From NCBI GenBank assembly GCA_017551515.1, contig JAFZLK010000056.1, positions 1 to 41,287 of the forward strand: 41,287 nt of DNA, in the 5' to 3' direction. This stretch comes from Bacteroidales bacterium (GTDB taxonomy: Bacteria > Bacteroidota > Bacteroidia > Bacteroidales > ML635J-15). A program made the position numbers and the translations under genes. Below the pieces are notes generated by a model. The model saw only the letters and a list, made by a program, of their open reading frames with translations. It was not told the origin of the DNA and searched no databases. Shown here one piece after another: positions 8,743 to 16,503 of this stretch; the stretch's first letter is position 1, and the number at the start of each line of letters is the position of its first letter.

Positions 8743-11700
8743 CTATCTTTCCAAAACCACCTTTACGGTTTCGATTTCGTTTGCAGTCGATACGCGAACG
8801 AAATACATTCCGTTTGGCAGGTTGCTCATATTGATGCTTGCATTGTTGCCTGCAACCTTGTTGCTGACAACTGCCGTACCAACGCTGTTGAAGATTTCAA
8901 CACTGTCGATTTCCTCGTTTGAAGTTACATTCAGCATTCCGCTTGTCGGGTTGGGGAAGATTGACATTTCGGTTGCCATTTCAATTGCGTTTTCGCTCAA
9001 ATCTTCAATACAGAAGTTTACCGTTTTGGTTGAGAAACTTTCGGAACCATCAACAGAAAGAAGAGTCTCGTTGGTGTTCAGGTTGGCAAACGAAGCTTCA
9101 CCCTCTCCGAATGTCATTCCCCAGAAGGAGTAACCTGTCAATCCATTTCCACCACTATCATTCAAGTTGAATGTGTAGCATCCTGCGCCTAAACAGAAAT
9201 CTGTAATAATTGGGGAACCTGTATATTCGCCAGCTTCACCGCTATATACGATATTGTCGTTCTCGTCTCTAATATCCCATGACGTCTCATTGCCGTAATA
9301 ATCGGCAGTAAGGCTCAGGCGGAAACCTTCGCCGCTGTGTGACTGGATGTTGAAATTGGCAGTTTTTGGCGTTTGCGTTTGGTTCTCGCCACCATTTACC
9401 ATAGTAGCGACAAACGAAATTGAGCCTTCGCCTTCAGGAATTTCAACAGGGTCAAATTCCAAGTTTGCAGTTGCGCCTGCTGTAATGCTAACTTCGAAAG
9501 TCTTTTCTGCACTCAAGTCTCCGCAAGTATATGATGCAGTAACAGATGTCACAACAAAATCGCTGGCATTCTTTACCGTGATTGTCGGTGTCGATTGAGG
9601 ATAGCCGCAGTAGTTGCCGTTAGGTTCCGAAACATTTGTAATCAGCACATTGCCCGATGAAACCAGCACATTGCGCGACTTGGTGTTGTTGCTTGGGTCT
9701 TGGTCAACCTGTCCATTAGGATTTTCAACTGTGAAAGCAAATGCGTAGTTGCCTGTTTCGAGGCTTATCTCGTCAAATGTAATGTTTGCAGTCTCGTATT
9801 GTGCAAGGTTACCTGTCCAGTTGGTAGTTACTGGAGTGCCATCATTAATGGTATATTTTGCAGTCAAAGAAGTCAAGTTTGCTGTTCCGAGGTTCATTAT
9901 AGTAATTTTCGGTTGGAAAGTCGCCTCCTGTGCCGACATTGCCGATCCTGGAGCAACTATTGACTGTATTGCAGCGTCGTTTTCGTTTGTCCCAGCAACA
10001 ACCATTACCCTTTGTATATACGGTGCGCGGAACTGACGGGTGATTACAAGGTCGAGTTCACCTGTTTCGGTTAGCGCATCAAATGTAAGTTCTGCACTTG
10101 TTCCATTGCCAGTATATTGTGCATCAAGAAGTTCACCGTCCTTGCTTAGAGCGATGTACGAAAGGTCTTCGGCAGTTACCTCAAGAGTTGTCGAACCTAA
10201 TGGCAATATGTTGGAATATTCTGGAGTCATTTGTGTTGGAACTCCAACGTATGGCATCAATGATGGGTCGCCCATAAGGGTGTATATTTCCCAGTAATAT
10301 TGTATGTATGTTGACGTTGTAGAATTAACAGCAAAGTTACCTATGAAGACTATTTCGCCAGCCGAAACGTATGGGGCTTCGCCGCGCTCATGGAAAAGAT
10401 GGTCGTATGCTCCTTGACCTGTAGCTTCGTATGTGGGATTTGCATTGATTGTTGACATAGAACCTACCGACCAGTAGAAATCCTCGTTCCAGATTGTGCT
10501 GTTGGTTCCTCCGATATGTACTACTGCGCCCTTGCCGGGAGTACGGAGCAACGATTCTCCAAAACATACATCCTTGTCGAACTTGTTTGACAAGCAGCAG
10601 TTGCCGATGCTAAAGAAATATTCGCTTTCGTTCTGCAGGTTAGGAATGTCTTCAAGGTTGAATGACGGGTCTTGCCAACCATCGTAGTCGCAGTGAGCCG
10701 AATAGTTTACAAAACCCACGCCCTGACCTATTTGTGCTTTAATGGCATCGCCGCTGGTGTGGCTTGCAGGAGTTAGATAAACTGTTGCGTTAACGTTGTG
10801 CTCATCATTGAAATAATATTGAGTTGCATAGTTTATCTGTCCATTTCCGTTTGTGTCGTCAATACTTCCATCGTCATATCCAGCAACCAAAACAGCATCT
10901 TCCAAATACGATGGATCTGGGAAAGTGTATTGCTCGAACATGAGTGTTTTTTCAATTTGCGGAGTCAACTGTGAAACATTTTGTGCTGAGAAACGTCCGA
11001 AAAACATATCGGGAATGTAATCGTTGGCACCGTCGAAGCAAACCTTATATACATCGGTGTAGTGGTCGTTTTCGTCACCCATCCATCCTGATGTATGTTC
11101 AAGTTTTGACCATTGTACCGAAATTTGTGTAGTATCGCCGACATAAAGCACGTACGATGGGGCAGGGTCTTCTGCGGTAGCAGCATCGTAAAGTCCTTGC
11201 ATATATGTCTTTACTGCACTTTCTGTTCTTCCTATTTCATCGGTATATGCGGTAATTACATTAAAACCTTTCTTGATTTTCCAAGCGATAAACGGCTGCA
11301 AGGCTTCCTCAAACATTCTATCCGAAACGATGACATACTTAATCGGATAGTGCATTTCGGCGTTGCGAGTCTGCTTGTAGTTCCAGATCTTGCTGTACAT
11401 TGCGCCGAAAGCAGGAGAATACTTGCTGTCCTTAATGGCGTTGCTACGCTGGTCGGCATTGCGGAACGAAAGTTCAACCGAGATGTCGTCGCGGACGGTA
11501 AGTGCATTGTCGGCAATGTCGTATGCAAACGGGTTGACGATTACCTTTACAAGACGGATTCCACGCATAATGCCTGCTTCCTCCACCATAACTGTTTCTG
11601 GTGAATACAAACCGCCTTCCGAATAAATCTTGTTCTTCTCGAAAGGAACATCTTCCTTTTTCTGGTTCTTGAACAACGACGGCTGACATGGAACTATCGC

Positions 11701-12060
11701 ATAATTGAATCCAGCATCGGCAAGACTTACAACCTTTTCGGAATTAACAGTCACATTGGTAACGATTTCAGCACCCATCGGCACTTCAATCATCTTTACC
11801 ATAACGGGCAACTGCGGATAACCAATCTGGTTGTTTGTGATGTAGCCGTCGATGGCAATCTTGGAGTAAACATCTCCGTTCTCGATTGTGGGAGCAAGCG
11901 AAATCTGTGACAACTTGCTTGTGAATTTCAAAGTCGTGTTTGTATTCTCGACTATTTCTGTGGCATTTTTTCCACCGTTGATTGTAACAGGAACAAGTGA
12001 TTGCGCAAAGCACATAGCACCTATTGCAAGTCCAATCATTGCTAACAAAAGTTTTTTCAT
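8743..12060 (-). CDS. Gingipain-like C25 cysteine protease with T9SS type A sorting domain
   Basis: This is a secreted or surface-attached endopeptidase. Signal peptide MKKLLLAMIGLAIGAMCFAQ (1-20); a propeptide-like region to about 230; C25 catalytic domain about 235-610; an Ig-like module ('YIALSKDGELLDA'); CARDB-like repeats about 690-950; and a C-terminal T9SS domain from about 1030 ('MSIFPNPTSGMLNV' ... 'VKVVLER'). The catalytic His is H456 in 'VNYSAHCDYDGW', and the nucleophile is one of C488/C489 in 'FSIGNCCLSNKF'. The order His-(about 32)-CC and the following 'WNEDFYWSVG' resemble Kgp/Rgp of Porphyromonas more than generic C25 proteins. The residue after the His is Cys rather than the usual Gly. 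Cleavage specificity cannot be assigned. The PepD dipeptidase gene just upstream fits peptide catabolism. Confidence 0.92.
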   Translation of the reverse strand: MKKLLLAMIGLAIGAMCFAQSLVPVTINGGKNATEIVENTNTTLKFTSKLSQISLAPTIENGDVYSKIAIDGYITNNQIGYPQLPVMVKMIEVPMGAEIVTNVTVNSEKVVSLADAGFNYAIVPCQPSLFKNQKKEDVPFEKNKIYSEGGLYSPETVMVEEAGIMRGIRLVKVIVNPFAYDIADNALTVRDDISVELSFRNADQRSNAIKDSKYSPAFGAMYSKIWNYKQTRNAEMHYPIKYVIVSDRMFEEALQPFIAWKIKKGFNVITAYTDEIGRTESAVKTYMQGLYDAATAEDPAPSYVLYVGDTTQISVQWSKLEHTSGWMGDENDHYTDVYKVCFDGANDYIPDMFFGRFSAQNVSQLTPQIEKTLMFEQYTFPDPSYLEDAVLVAGYDDGSIDDTNGNGQINYATQYYFNDEHNVNATVYLTPASHTSGDAIKAQIGQGVGFVNYSAHCDYDGWQDPSFNLEDIPNLQNESEYFFSIGNCCLSNKFDKDVCFGESLLRTPGKGAVVHIGGTNSTIWNEDFYWSVGSMSTINANPTYEATGQGAYDHLFHERGEAPYVSAGEIVFIGNFAVNSTTSTYIQYYWEIYTLMGDPSLMPYVGVPTQMTPEYSNILPLGSTTLEVTAEDLSYIALSKDGELLDAQYTGNGTSAELTFDALTETGELDLVITRQFRAPYIQRVMVVAGTNENDAAIQSIVAPGSAMSAQEATFQPKITIMNLGTANLTSLTAKYTINDGTPVTTNWTGNLAQYETANITFDEISLETGNYAFAFTVENPNGQVDQDPSNNTKSRNVLVSSGNVLITNVSEPNGNYCGYPQSTPTITVKNASDFVVTSVTASYTCGDLSAEKTFEVSITAGATANLEFDPVEIPEGEGSISFVATMVNGGENQTQTPKTANFNIQSHSGEGFRLSLTADYYGNETSWDIRDENDNIVYSGEAGEYTGSPIITDFCLGAGCYTFNLNDSGGNGLTGYSFWGMTFGEGEASFANLNTNETLLSVDGSESFSTKTVNFCIEDLSENAIEMATEMSIFPNPTSGMLNVTSNEEIDSVEIFNSVGTAVVSNKVAGNNASINMSNLPNGMYFVRVSTANEIETVKVVLER

Positions 12061-12154
12061 TGCAAATAAAAATTTAAAAATGCAAAAACAGTAAATTCTA
12101 TGTTATATTTCAAAAAAGCGAAAGGCGAATTCTCACCTTCCACTATAATTTCCC

Positions 12155-13612
12155 CTATTTCACAGGTATATTCTTCAGTACATCAAGCAGATGTCTGTAC
12201 CACATGTCCACGGTCTTGATTTCTACCTTCTCGTCTGGTGAGTGAACACCGCGGAGAGTTGGACCGAACGAAACCATATCAAGGTTCGGGTACTTCTCGA
12301 GGAACAAACCGCATTCGAGACCTGCGTGAATTGCACGTACAACAGGAGTTTTGCCGAACAGACGTTCGTACGAAGCAACCACAATCTTCAGAATTTCCGA
12401 ATCGGTGTTGGGTGCCCATCCCGGATAGCCGTCGCCAGACTCAACCTTTGCTCCTGCAAGCAGGAACACGTTGCGTACCATTGTGTTGATGTCCTCCTTG
12501 CCCGATTCGAGCGAACTGCGCTGGCTGGTGGTTACCTGAATCTTGTCGTCGTAGAACTTTACCGATGCAAGGTTGGTGGATGTCTCGACCAAACCTTTTA
12601 TTGCAGGACTCCAAGCGTGTACTCCGTGAGGACAAGCCGAGACAGCCATTACGAGGTTGCGCTGTGTTTCCTCGTCGATTACGAATGCCGGCATAGCCTC
12701 TTCGTGAAGCTCCATATTGATGTTCGGCTCGGTAATCTTTATTTCCTTTATGATGTCTTCCTTGAATTTTGCGAATTCCTTTCTTACATCCTCGGCAAAG
12801 TCAGCTTTTACGGTAAATACAAATTCTGCTTCGCGGGGTATTGCGTTGCGCTTGTTGCCACCGTCGAAGTGTGCGAGGCGAGCAAAATATTTGCTTGTTA
12901 TCTTCTGCAAGAAACGGTTTGCAATCTTGTTGGAATTGCCAAGTCCCTTGTTGATTTCGTCACCACTATGTCCGCCAGCCAAACCGTTGATTATGAATTT
13001 GTATGCAACATGATGTTCTGGAACAGACTCTTTCTTGTATGCAAAGTCGGCAACGGTATCTATACCACCTGCGCAACCTATGAACATTTCGCCTTCGTCC
13101 TCGGAATCAAGGTTGAGAAGAATTTCGCCATCGAAAAATCCAGCCTCAAGAGCAAAAGCACCTGTAAGACCGGTTTCCTCATCAATTGTGAACAAGCACT
13201 CGATTGGACCGTGTTCAACGCTGTCGTCGGTAAGGATAGCCATTTCGGCAGCACAGCCTATGCCATCGTCAGCACCAAGGGTTGTGCCTTTTGCCTTCAC
13301 CCATTCGCCATCGATGTATGGGGTGATGCCTTCATTGTCGAAGTCGATGTTAACATCGCGGTTCTTTTCGCATACCATGTCCATGTGCGACTGCAAAACC
13401 ACAGCCTTGCGGTTTTCCATGCCCTTTGTAGCAGGCTTGCGGATTACTACATTGCCAACTTTGTCGCGACGTGCTTCAAGGTTGTTGTCCTTAGCAAACT
13501 TCATCAGGAATTCCACCATTTTCTCCTCTTTTTTCGAGGGACGTGGAATTTTCGTTATCTGTTCAAAATACTGCCAAACTTTTTTTGGCTCAAGATTACT
13601 TAAAACTTCCAT
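12155..13612 (-). CDS. pepD: Aminoacyl-histidine (cytosol non-specific) dipeptidase PepD
   Basis: This is a cytoplasmic M20-family zinc dipeptidase of broad specificity, here 485 residues. Metal and catalytic signatures are visible: 'VVLQSHMDMV' (H, D), 'LGADDGIGCAAEMAI', 'FTIDEETGLTGA' (catalytic and metal Glu), 'NLDSEDEGEMFIGCAGG', and near the end 'AIHAGLECGLF' and 'GVHSPDE'. The frame is open upstream to 13720, but those 36 residues overlap the start of the divergent lipoprotein. Met at 13612 (MEVLSNLEPKKVWQYFEQI) is the family-typical start. The gene probably finishes the breakdown of peptides released by the gingipain-like protease encoded downstream. Confidence 0.93.
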   Translation of the reverse strand: MEVLSNLEPKKVWQYFEQITKIPRPSKKEEKMVEFLMKFAKDNNLEARRDKVGNVVIRKPATKGMENRKAVVLQSHMDMVCEKNRDVNIDFDNEGITPYIDGEWVKAKGTTLGADDGIGCAAEMAILTDDSVEHGPIECLFTIDEETGLTGAFALEAGFFDGEILLNLDSEDEGEMFIGCAGGIDTVADFAYKKESVPEHHVAYKFIINGLAGGHSGDEINKGLGNSNKIANRFLQKITSKYFARLAHFDGGNKRNAIPREAEFVFTVKADFAEDVRKEFAKFKEDIIKEIKITEPNINMELHEEAMPAFVIDEETQRNLVMAVSACPHGVHAWSPAIKGLVETSTNLASVKFYDDKIQVTTSQRSSLESGKEDINTMVRNVFLLAGAKVESGDGYPGWAPNTDSEILKIVVASYERLFGKTPVVRAIHAGLECGLFLEKYPNLDMVSFGPTLRGVHSPDEKVEIKTVDMWYRHLLDVLKNIPVK

Positions 13613-13676
13613 AGAAAAAATTTTTTCGTTATTTTTGACAACGAAATTAATACTTATCGGACTAACAGCAAAAAAA

Positions 13677-14342
13677 ATGAACGGAATAAAAAATATTTTT
13701 TTCATTGTGTTGATTTTCATAGTATTTGTGATTGGTGCAAGTTCTTGTAAAAAGGCAGAAAATCACATTTACGGAAAAATTACCGATATGTCATCAGGCG
13801 AAGCGGTAAGCGATGTAACCGTAGATTTGTACCTGACAAAGATTCGTTCTGGCAATTTTTCGGGAACCTTCGAGAAATACATGTCAACGGTTACTGATGC
13901 CGAAGGGAATTATAGCCTGGAATTTGAACCATTGGCTGTGGGAGAATACAGCTTGCGCTTATCTAAAAACGGCTATCATCCGAATACAACCGACTTTATG
14001 CCGGAAGAAATAGCCTCCGAATACGAAAAAAACCTTACAATTCCCAAAGCTGGATACATAAATTTCAAGATTCGCAATGCATATGGTGGCGCTACCGGTG
14101 ACGAGAATGATGTTGCGCGCGTTTTGGTGGATGGCATCAATCCCTTATGCTCTGAATGCTGTTCTTCGGACTATTATTCGTTTGAAGGTCTTGACGTAAA
14201 CGAAAACTTCTTGTGTAATATCGTTGCTGGCGATGAAATTACAATTAACTGTTACCGAGTACGCAAAGGAGAGACGTACTACAGAAGTCGTAAGTACATC
14301 TGTGAACAAGGTGACACCATTAATTTTACATGGAACTATTAG
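13677..14342 (+). CDS. Lipoprotein with carboxypeptidase-regulatory-like (Ig-like) domain
   Basis: A 221-residue secreted lipoprotein of unknown role. The signal is MNGIKNIFFIVLIFIVFVIG followed by lipobox ASSC, so Cys at about residue 24 would be acylated. Residues 31-110 resemble the CarboxypepD_reg fold ('YGKITDMSSGEAVSDVTV' ... 'TDAEGNYSLEFEPLAVGEY'). The C-terminal half has a cysteine cluster (CSECCSSDYY) and no recognised domain. The frame is open further upstream, but only as the antisense of pepD; the ATG at 13677 gives a proper signal peptide. It is divergent from pepD with 64 bp between, and ends 23 bp from the convergent murI. Confidence 0.8.
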   Translation: MNGIKNIFFIVLIFIVFVIGASSCKKAENHIYGKITDMSSGEAVSDVTVDLYLTKIRSGNFSGTFEKYMSTVTDAEGNYSLEFEPLAVGEYSLRLSKNGYHPNTTDFMPEEIASEYEKNLTIPKAGYINFKIRNAYGGATGDENDVARVLVDGINPLCSECCSSDYYSFEGLDVNENFLCNIVAGDEITINCYRVRKGETYYRSRKYICEQGDTINFTWNY

Positions 14343-14365
14343 ACAGAATCCGAAAAAAGCTAGCC

Positions 14366-15160
14366 TTATAACTCTACATTTCCCTCTACGCTAAAATTGT
14401 CGCCAATGTACAATTTTGCAATTTCGGAGAGTTTTTCGGGTGAATCGGACGAATACAAGCTGACTGTACGATGAGCATTTTCAGTTCTCATTGTGTTGGT
14501 GGTCATCAGTATGTCCTTGGTGCGGCGGGCAATTGCTTCAGATGAGTCGATAATCCTTACGCCTTCGCCAGCGATGCGCTCAATTACTGGACGGAAAAAC
14601 GGATAATGTGTACAGCCAAGCACGATATGGTCAACATTGCTTTGCTTGAGCGGGTTTATGTACTTTTCTATTACCGCATCAACCTCGCTACCGCAGAAAA
14701 TGCCACGCTCGGCTAGCTCAACAAGTTCCTTGGCTATTTCGAGGTGCAATGAAACATATTTGCGGTACTTGTCGCTAGTATTTTTGAAATGTGCGCCACG
14801 GAAAGTGCCCTCGGTGGCAAGTACACCCACATGTCGGGTGCGAGTTTTCAGGCAGGCAGGCTTCACGGCAGGTTCAAGTCCTACAATCGGAATCTTGAAC
14901 TCCTTGCGCATAGTCGTAACTGCGGCTGCCGTAGCGGTGTTGCAGGCTATTACAACAATCTTGCAACCCTTGTCAACAAGGAACTGCACAATCCTCGATG
15001 ACAATGCGGTAACATCTTCCACTGTGCGTGGTCCGTATGGCGCATTTTTACTGTCGGCAAAATATATGAAATCCTCATCAGGAAGTTCGGCAAGCAGTTC
15101 ACGCAAAACCGTCAAGCCACCAATACCGCTGTCAAATACGCCTATAGGATTGTTTTCCAT
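14366..15160 (-). CDS. murI: Glutamate racemase MurI
   Basis: A cytoplasmic cofactor-independent enzyme that makes D-glutamate for peptidoglycan. Both catalytic cysteines are in family motifs: 'ACNTATAAAV' and 'LGCTHYPFF'. The N-terminal signature is 'PIGVFDSGIGGLTVLREL'. At 264 residues from Met 15160 (MENNPIGV) it is of usual length. An upstream Met (15184) would add the unlikely MFFFFTSV and overlaps the T-run of the ompH terminator. It follows the ompH genes after a strong terminator, so it is either read through or has a promoter hidden in that structure. Confidence 0.96.
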   Translation of the reverse strand: MENNPIGVFDSGIGGLTVLRELLAELPDEDFIYFADSKNAPYGPRTVEDVTALSSRIVQFLVDKGCKIVVIACNTATAAAVTTMRKEFKIPIVGLEPAVKPACLKTRTRHVGVLATEGTFRGAHFKNTSDKYRKYVSLHLEIAKELVELAERGIFCGSEVDAVIEKYINPLKQSNVDHIVLGCTHYPFFRPVIERIAGEGVRIIDSSEAIARRTKDILMTTNTMRTENAHRTVSLYSSDSPEKLSEIAKLYIGDNFSVEGNVEL

Positions 15161-15168
15161 TACACTTG

Positions 15169-15236
15169 TAAAAAAGAAAAACATTTCCCAAAGTCAATGC
15201 AAATCCGTTACAAGAAAACAGACTTTGGGAAATGTT
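15169..15236 (-). terminator. Rho-independent terminator of the ompH genes
   Basis: In the minus-strand transcript, a perfect 16-bp stem (15180-15195 with 15221-15236; arm ACATTTCCCAAAGTC plus one A:T pair) closes a 25-nt loop and runs into TTTTTCTTTTTT. It starts 11 nt after the second ompH stop codon and ends just before the murI start. Confidence 0.85.
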
Positions 15237-15247
15237 CAAAAGAGAAA

Positions 15248-15754
15248 TTATTTCTTTATTCCCAACTTTGCCTTTACATCACCTGTGATGTCAACTGCAT
15301 CGGGCGAGGAATATAACAGAGTGGTCTTGTCGTAAACGTAGGTGAAACCCTGCTCGGATGCTACAGTGCTTATCGCTTCCTTAATCTTGTTTGTGATAGG
15401 TTCGAGCAAAGCAGCTTCGCGGTTCTGCAAGTCGGTTTCGGCCTGCTGCTGGAAATTCTGAATACGAGTCTGCAGCGACATTATTGCTTCTTCCTTGTCC
15501 TGCCTGATAAGTGGCGACCATGTATCCTTGTTTTCACTATATTCCTTCATCTTCGTCTCGTATTCCTTGTACATTACCTGCATCTGGTCTTCGAGAGTCT
15601 TTGCATAATCTTCAACTTCCTTGGTTGCAGCAGCCTTTTCTGGCATTTCGCCGAAAATTGCCTGCACATCAACATGGGCGAGCTTAACAGCTTTTTGCGA
15701 AAACATTGGCAGACAAGCTAAGCACAGCACCAATACTAAAATTATCCTTTTCAT
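15248..15754 (-). CDS. OmpH/Skp-family periplasmic chaperone (second copy)
   Basis: Predicted periplasmic holdase for outer-membrane proteins on their way to BamA. Signal peptide MKRIILVLVLCLACLPMFSQ (1-20). The mature part is an OmpH domain: the N-terminal strand 'VKLAHVDVQAIFGEMPEK', a long charged coiled-coil hairpin about 45-120 (ending 'AETDLQNREAALLEPITNKI'), then 'VASEQGFTYVYDKTTLLY'. At 168 residues it is the usual size. It lies 28 bp downstream of a paralogue and is followed by a strong terminator. Tandem ompH genes next to bamA are usual in Bacteroidetes. Confidence 0.92.
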   Translation of the reverse strand: MKRIILVLVLCLACLPMFSQKAVKLAHVDVQAIFGEMPEKAAATKEVEDYAKTLEDQMQVMYKEYETKMKEYSENKDTWSPLIRQDKEEAIMSLQTRIQNFQQQAETDLQNREAALLEPITNKIKEAISTVASEQGFTYVYDKTTLLYSSPDAVDITGDVKAKLGIKK

Positions 15755-15782
15755 CTATCCTAAATTTAAATTGTTTCAAAAA

Positions 15783-16295
15783 TTAATTCTTGTAGCCCAA
15801 TTTTCTGAGAACTTCATCGCTCTTGTCGTGACGCGGGTCTGTGTAAAGCATGTTGAGGTTGTTGGCTGTATCGAAAATAACAGCGAAGTTGCCTTCGGTT
15901 GCAATTTCCTTTATTGCATTGTAAATGTCGTCCTGAATAGGCTTAATAAGTTCTTCGCGTTTTTTGTAAAGCATACCGCTTTCGCCAAAATACTTCTGCT
16001 GCAATTGCTTGAGTTCCTGCTCTTTCTTCATGATTTCGTCTTCGCGCTTTGCACGGAGTTCCTCTGTCAAGAGAATTCTTTCCGACTGGTAGTTCTGGTA
16101 CATCTGGTCGATAGCCGACTTCTTGGCATCGATTTCTTTTTTCCACTCCTTTGTGAGGTCTTCCAACTGGGTTTTAGCTGATTCGTAAACCGGAATATTA
16201 TTCAAAATGTACTCGGTATCAACATACGCATACTTCTGTCCGAAAGCAAATGTTGCGAAAATCAACGCTACTGCAAATAAAAATACTCGTTTCAT
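15783..16295 (-). CDS. OmpH/Skp-family periplasmic chaperone (first copy)
   Basis: A periplasmic chaperone of the Skp type. Signal peptide MKRVFLFAVALIFATFAFGQ; then 'KYAYVDTEYILNNIPVYESA', a long amphipathic coiled coil ('LRAKREDEIMKKEQELKQL'), 'FGESGMLYKKREELIKPI' and 'VATEG/IFDTANNLN'-type ending. The frame allows a start five residues earlier (16310), but the signal peptide begins properly at 16295. A TAACTTTG promoter element lies at 16438-16445, so the two ompH genes can be transcribed apart from bamA, with a leader of about 135 nt made of low-complexity repeat. Confidence 0.92.
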   Translation of the reverse strand: MKRVFLFAVALIFATFAFGQKYAYVDTEYILNNIPVYESAKTQLEDLTKEWKKEIDAKKSAIDQMYQNYQSERILLTEELRAKREDEIMKKEQELKQLQQKYFGESGMLYKKREELIKPIQDDIYNAIKEIATEGNFAVIFDTANNLNMLYTDPRHDKSDEVLRKLGYKN

Positions 16296-16303
16296 ATCTG
16301 TAA

Positions 16304-16437
16304 GGTTCAAAGATTCAAAAATTTGATAATTCGATAATTTGAAGATTTAACAATGTTTAGTTTCAATGTTTCTGGTTTCTAATTTCTAAATTTCTAGTTG
16401 TTTAATTATTTAATAAATTCAACATTCAATTATTCTG
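16304..16437. repeat. Low-complexity repeat tract in the ompH leader
   Basis: The tract is built from the words ttcaaa/aatttgataa/tttctggtttctaa. It fills most of the space between the ompH promoter and start codon and shares the 'GTTTCTGGTTTCTA' word with the arrays near 24600, 33400 and 39300. No stable hairpin is evident. Confidence 0.5.
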
Positions 16438-16445
16438 CAAAGTTA
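16438..16445 (-). promoter_or_regulatory. -7 promoter element of the ompH pair
   Basis: TAACTTTG on the minus strand, 143 bases upstream of the ompH start and 58 bases past the bamA stop codon, suggests an internal promoter within the envelope cluster. Confidence 0.45.
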
Positions 16446-16503
16446 ATTTAAAAAAATCATTTATAACATATCACGGCGCTTGACATTGCAATAATCATTC
16501 CAT

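Noticed and set aside
12242..13603. A 453-codon open frame on the plus strand
   Set aside because: It is the exact antisense of pepD; its translation shows no domain or signal and is rich in Cys, Phe and Val, as expected from the complement of a coding strand.
13613..13720. A membrane-like N-terminal extension of PepD
   Set aside because: PepD is cytosolic and its conserved start is at 13612; the extra residues are the antisense of the lipoprotein's hydrophobic signal.
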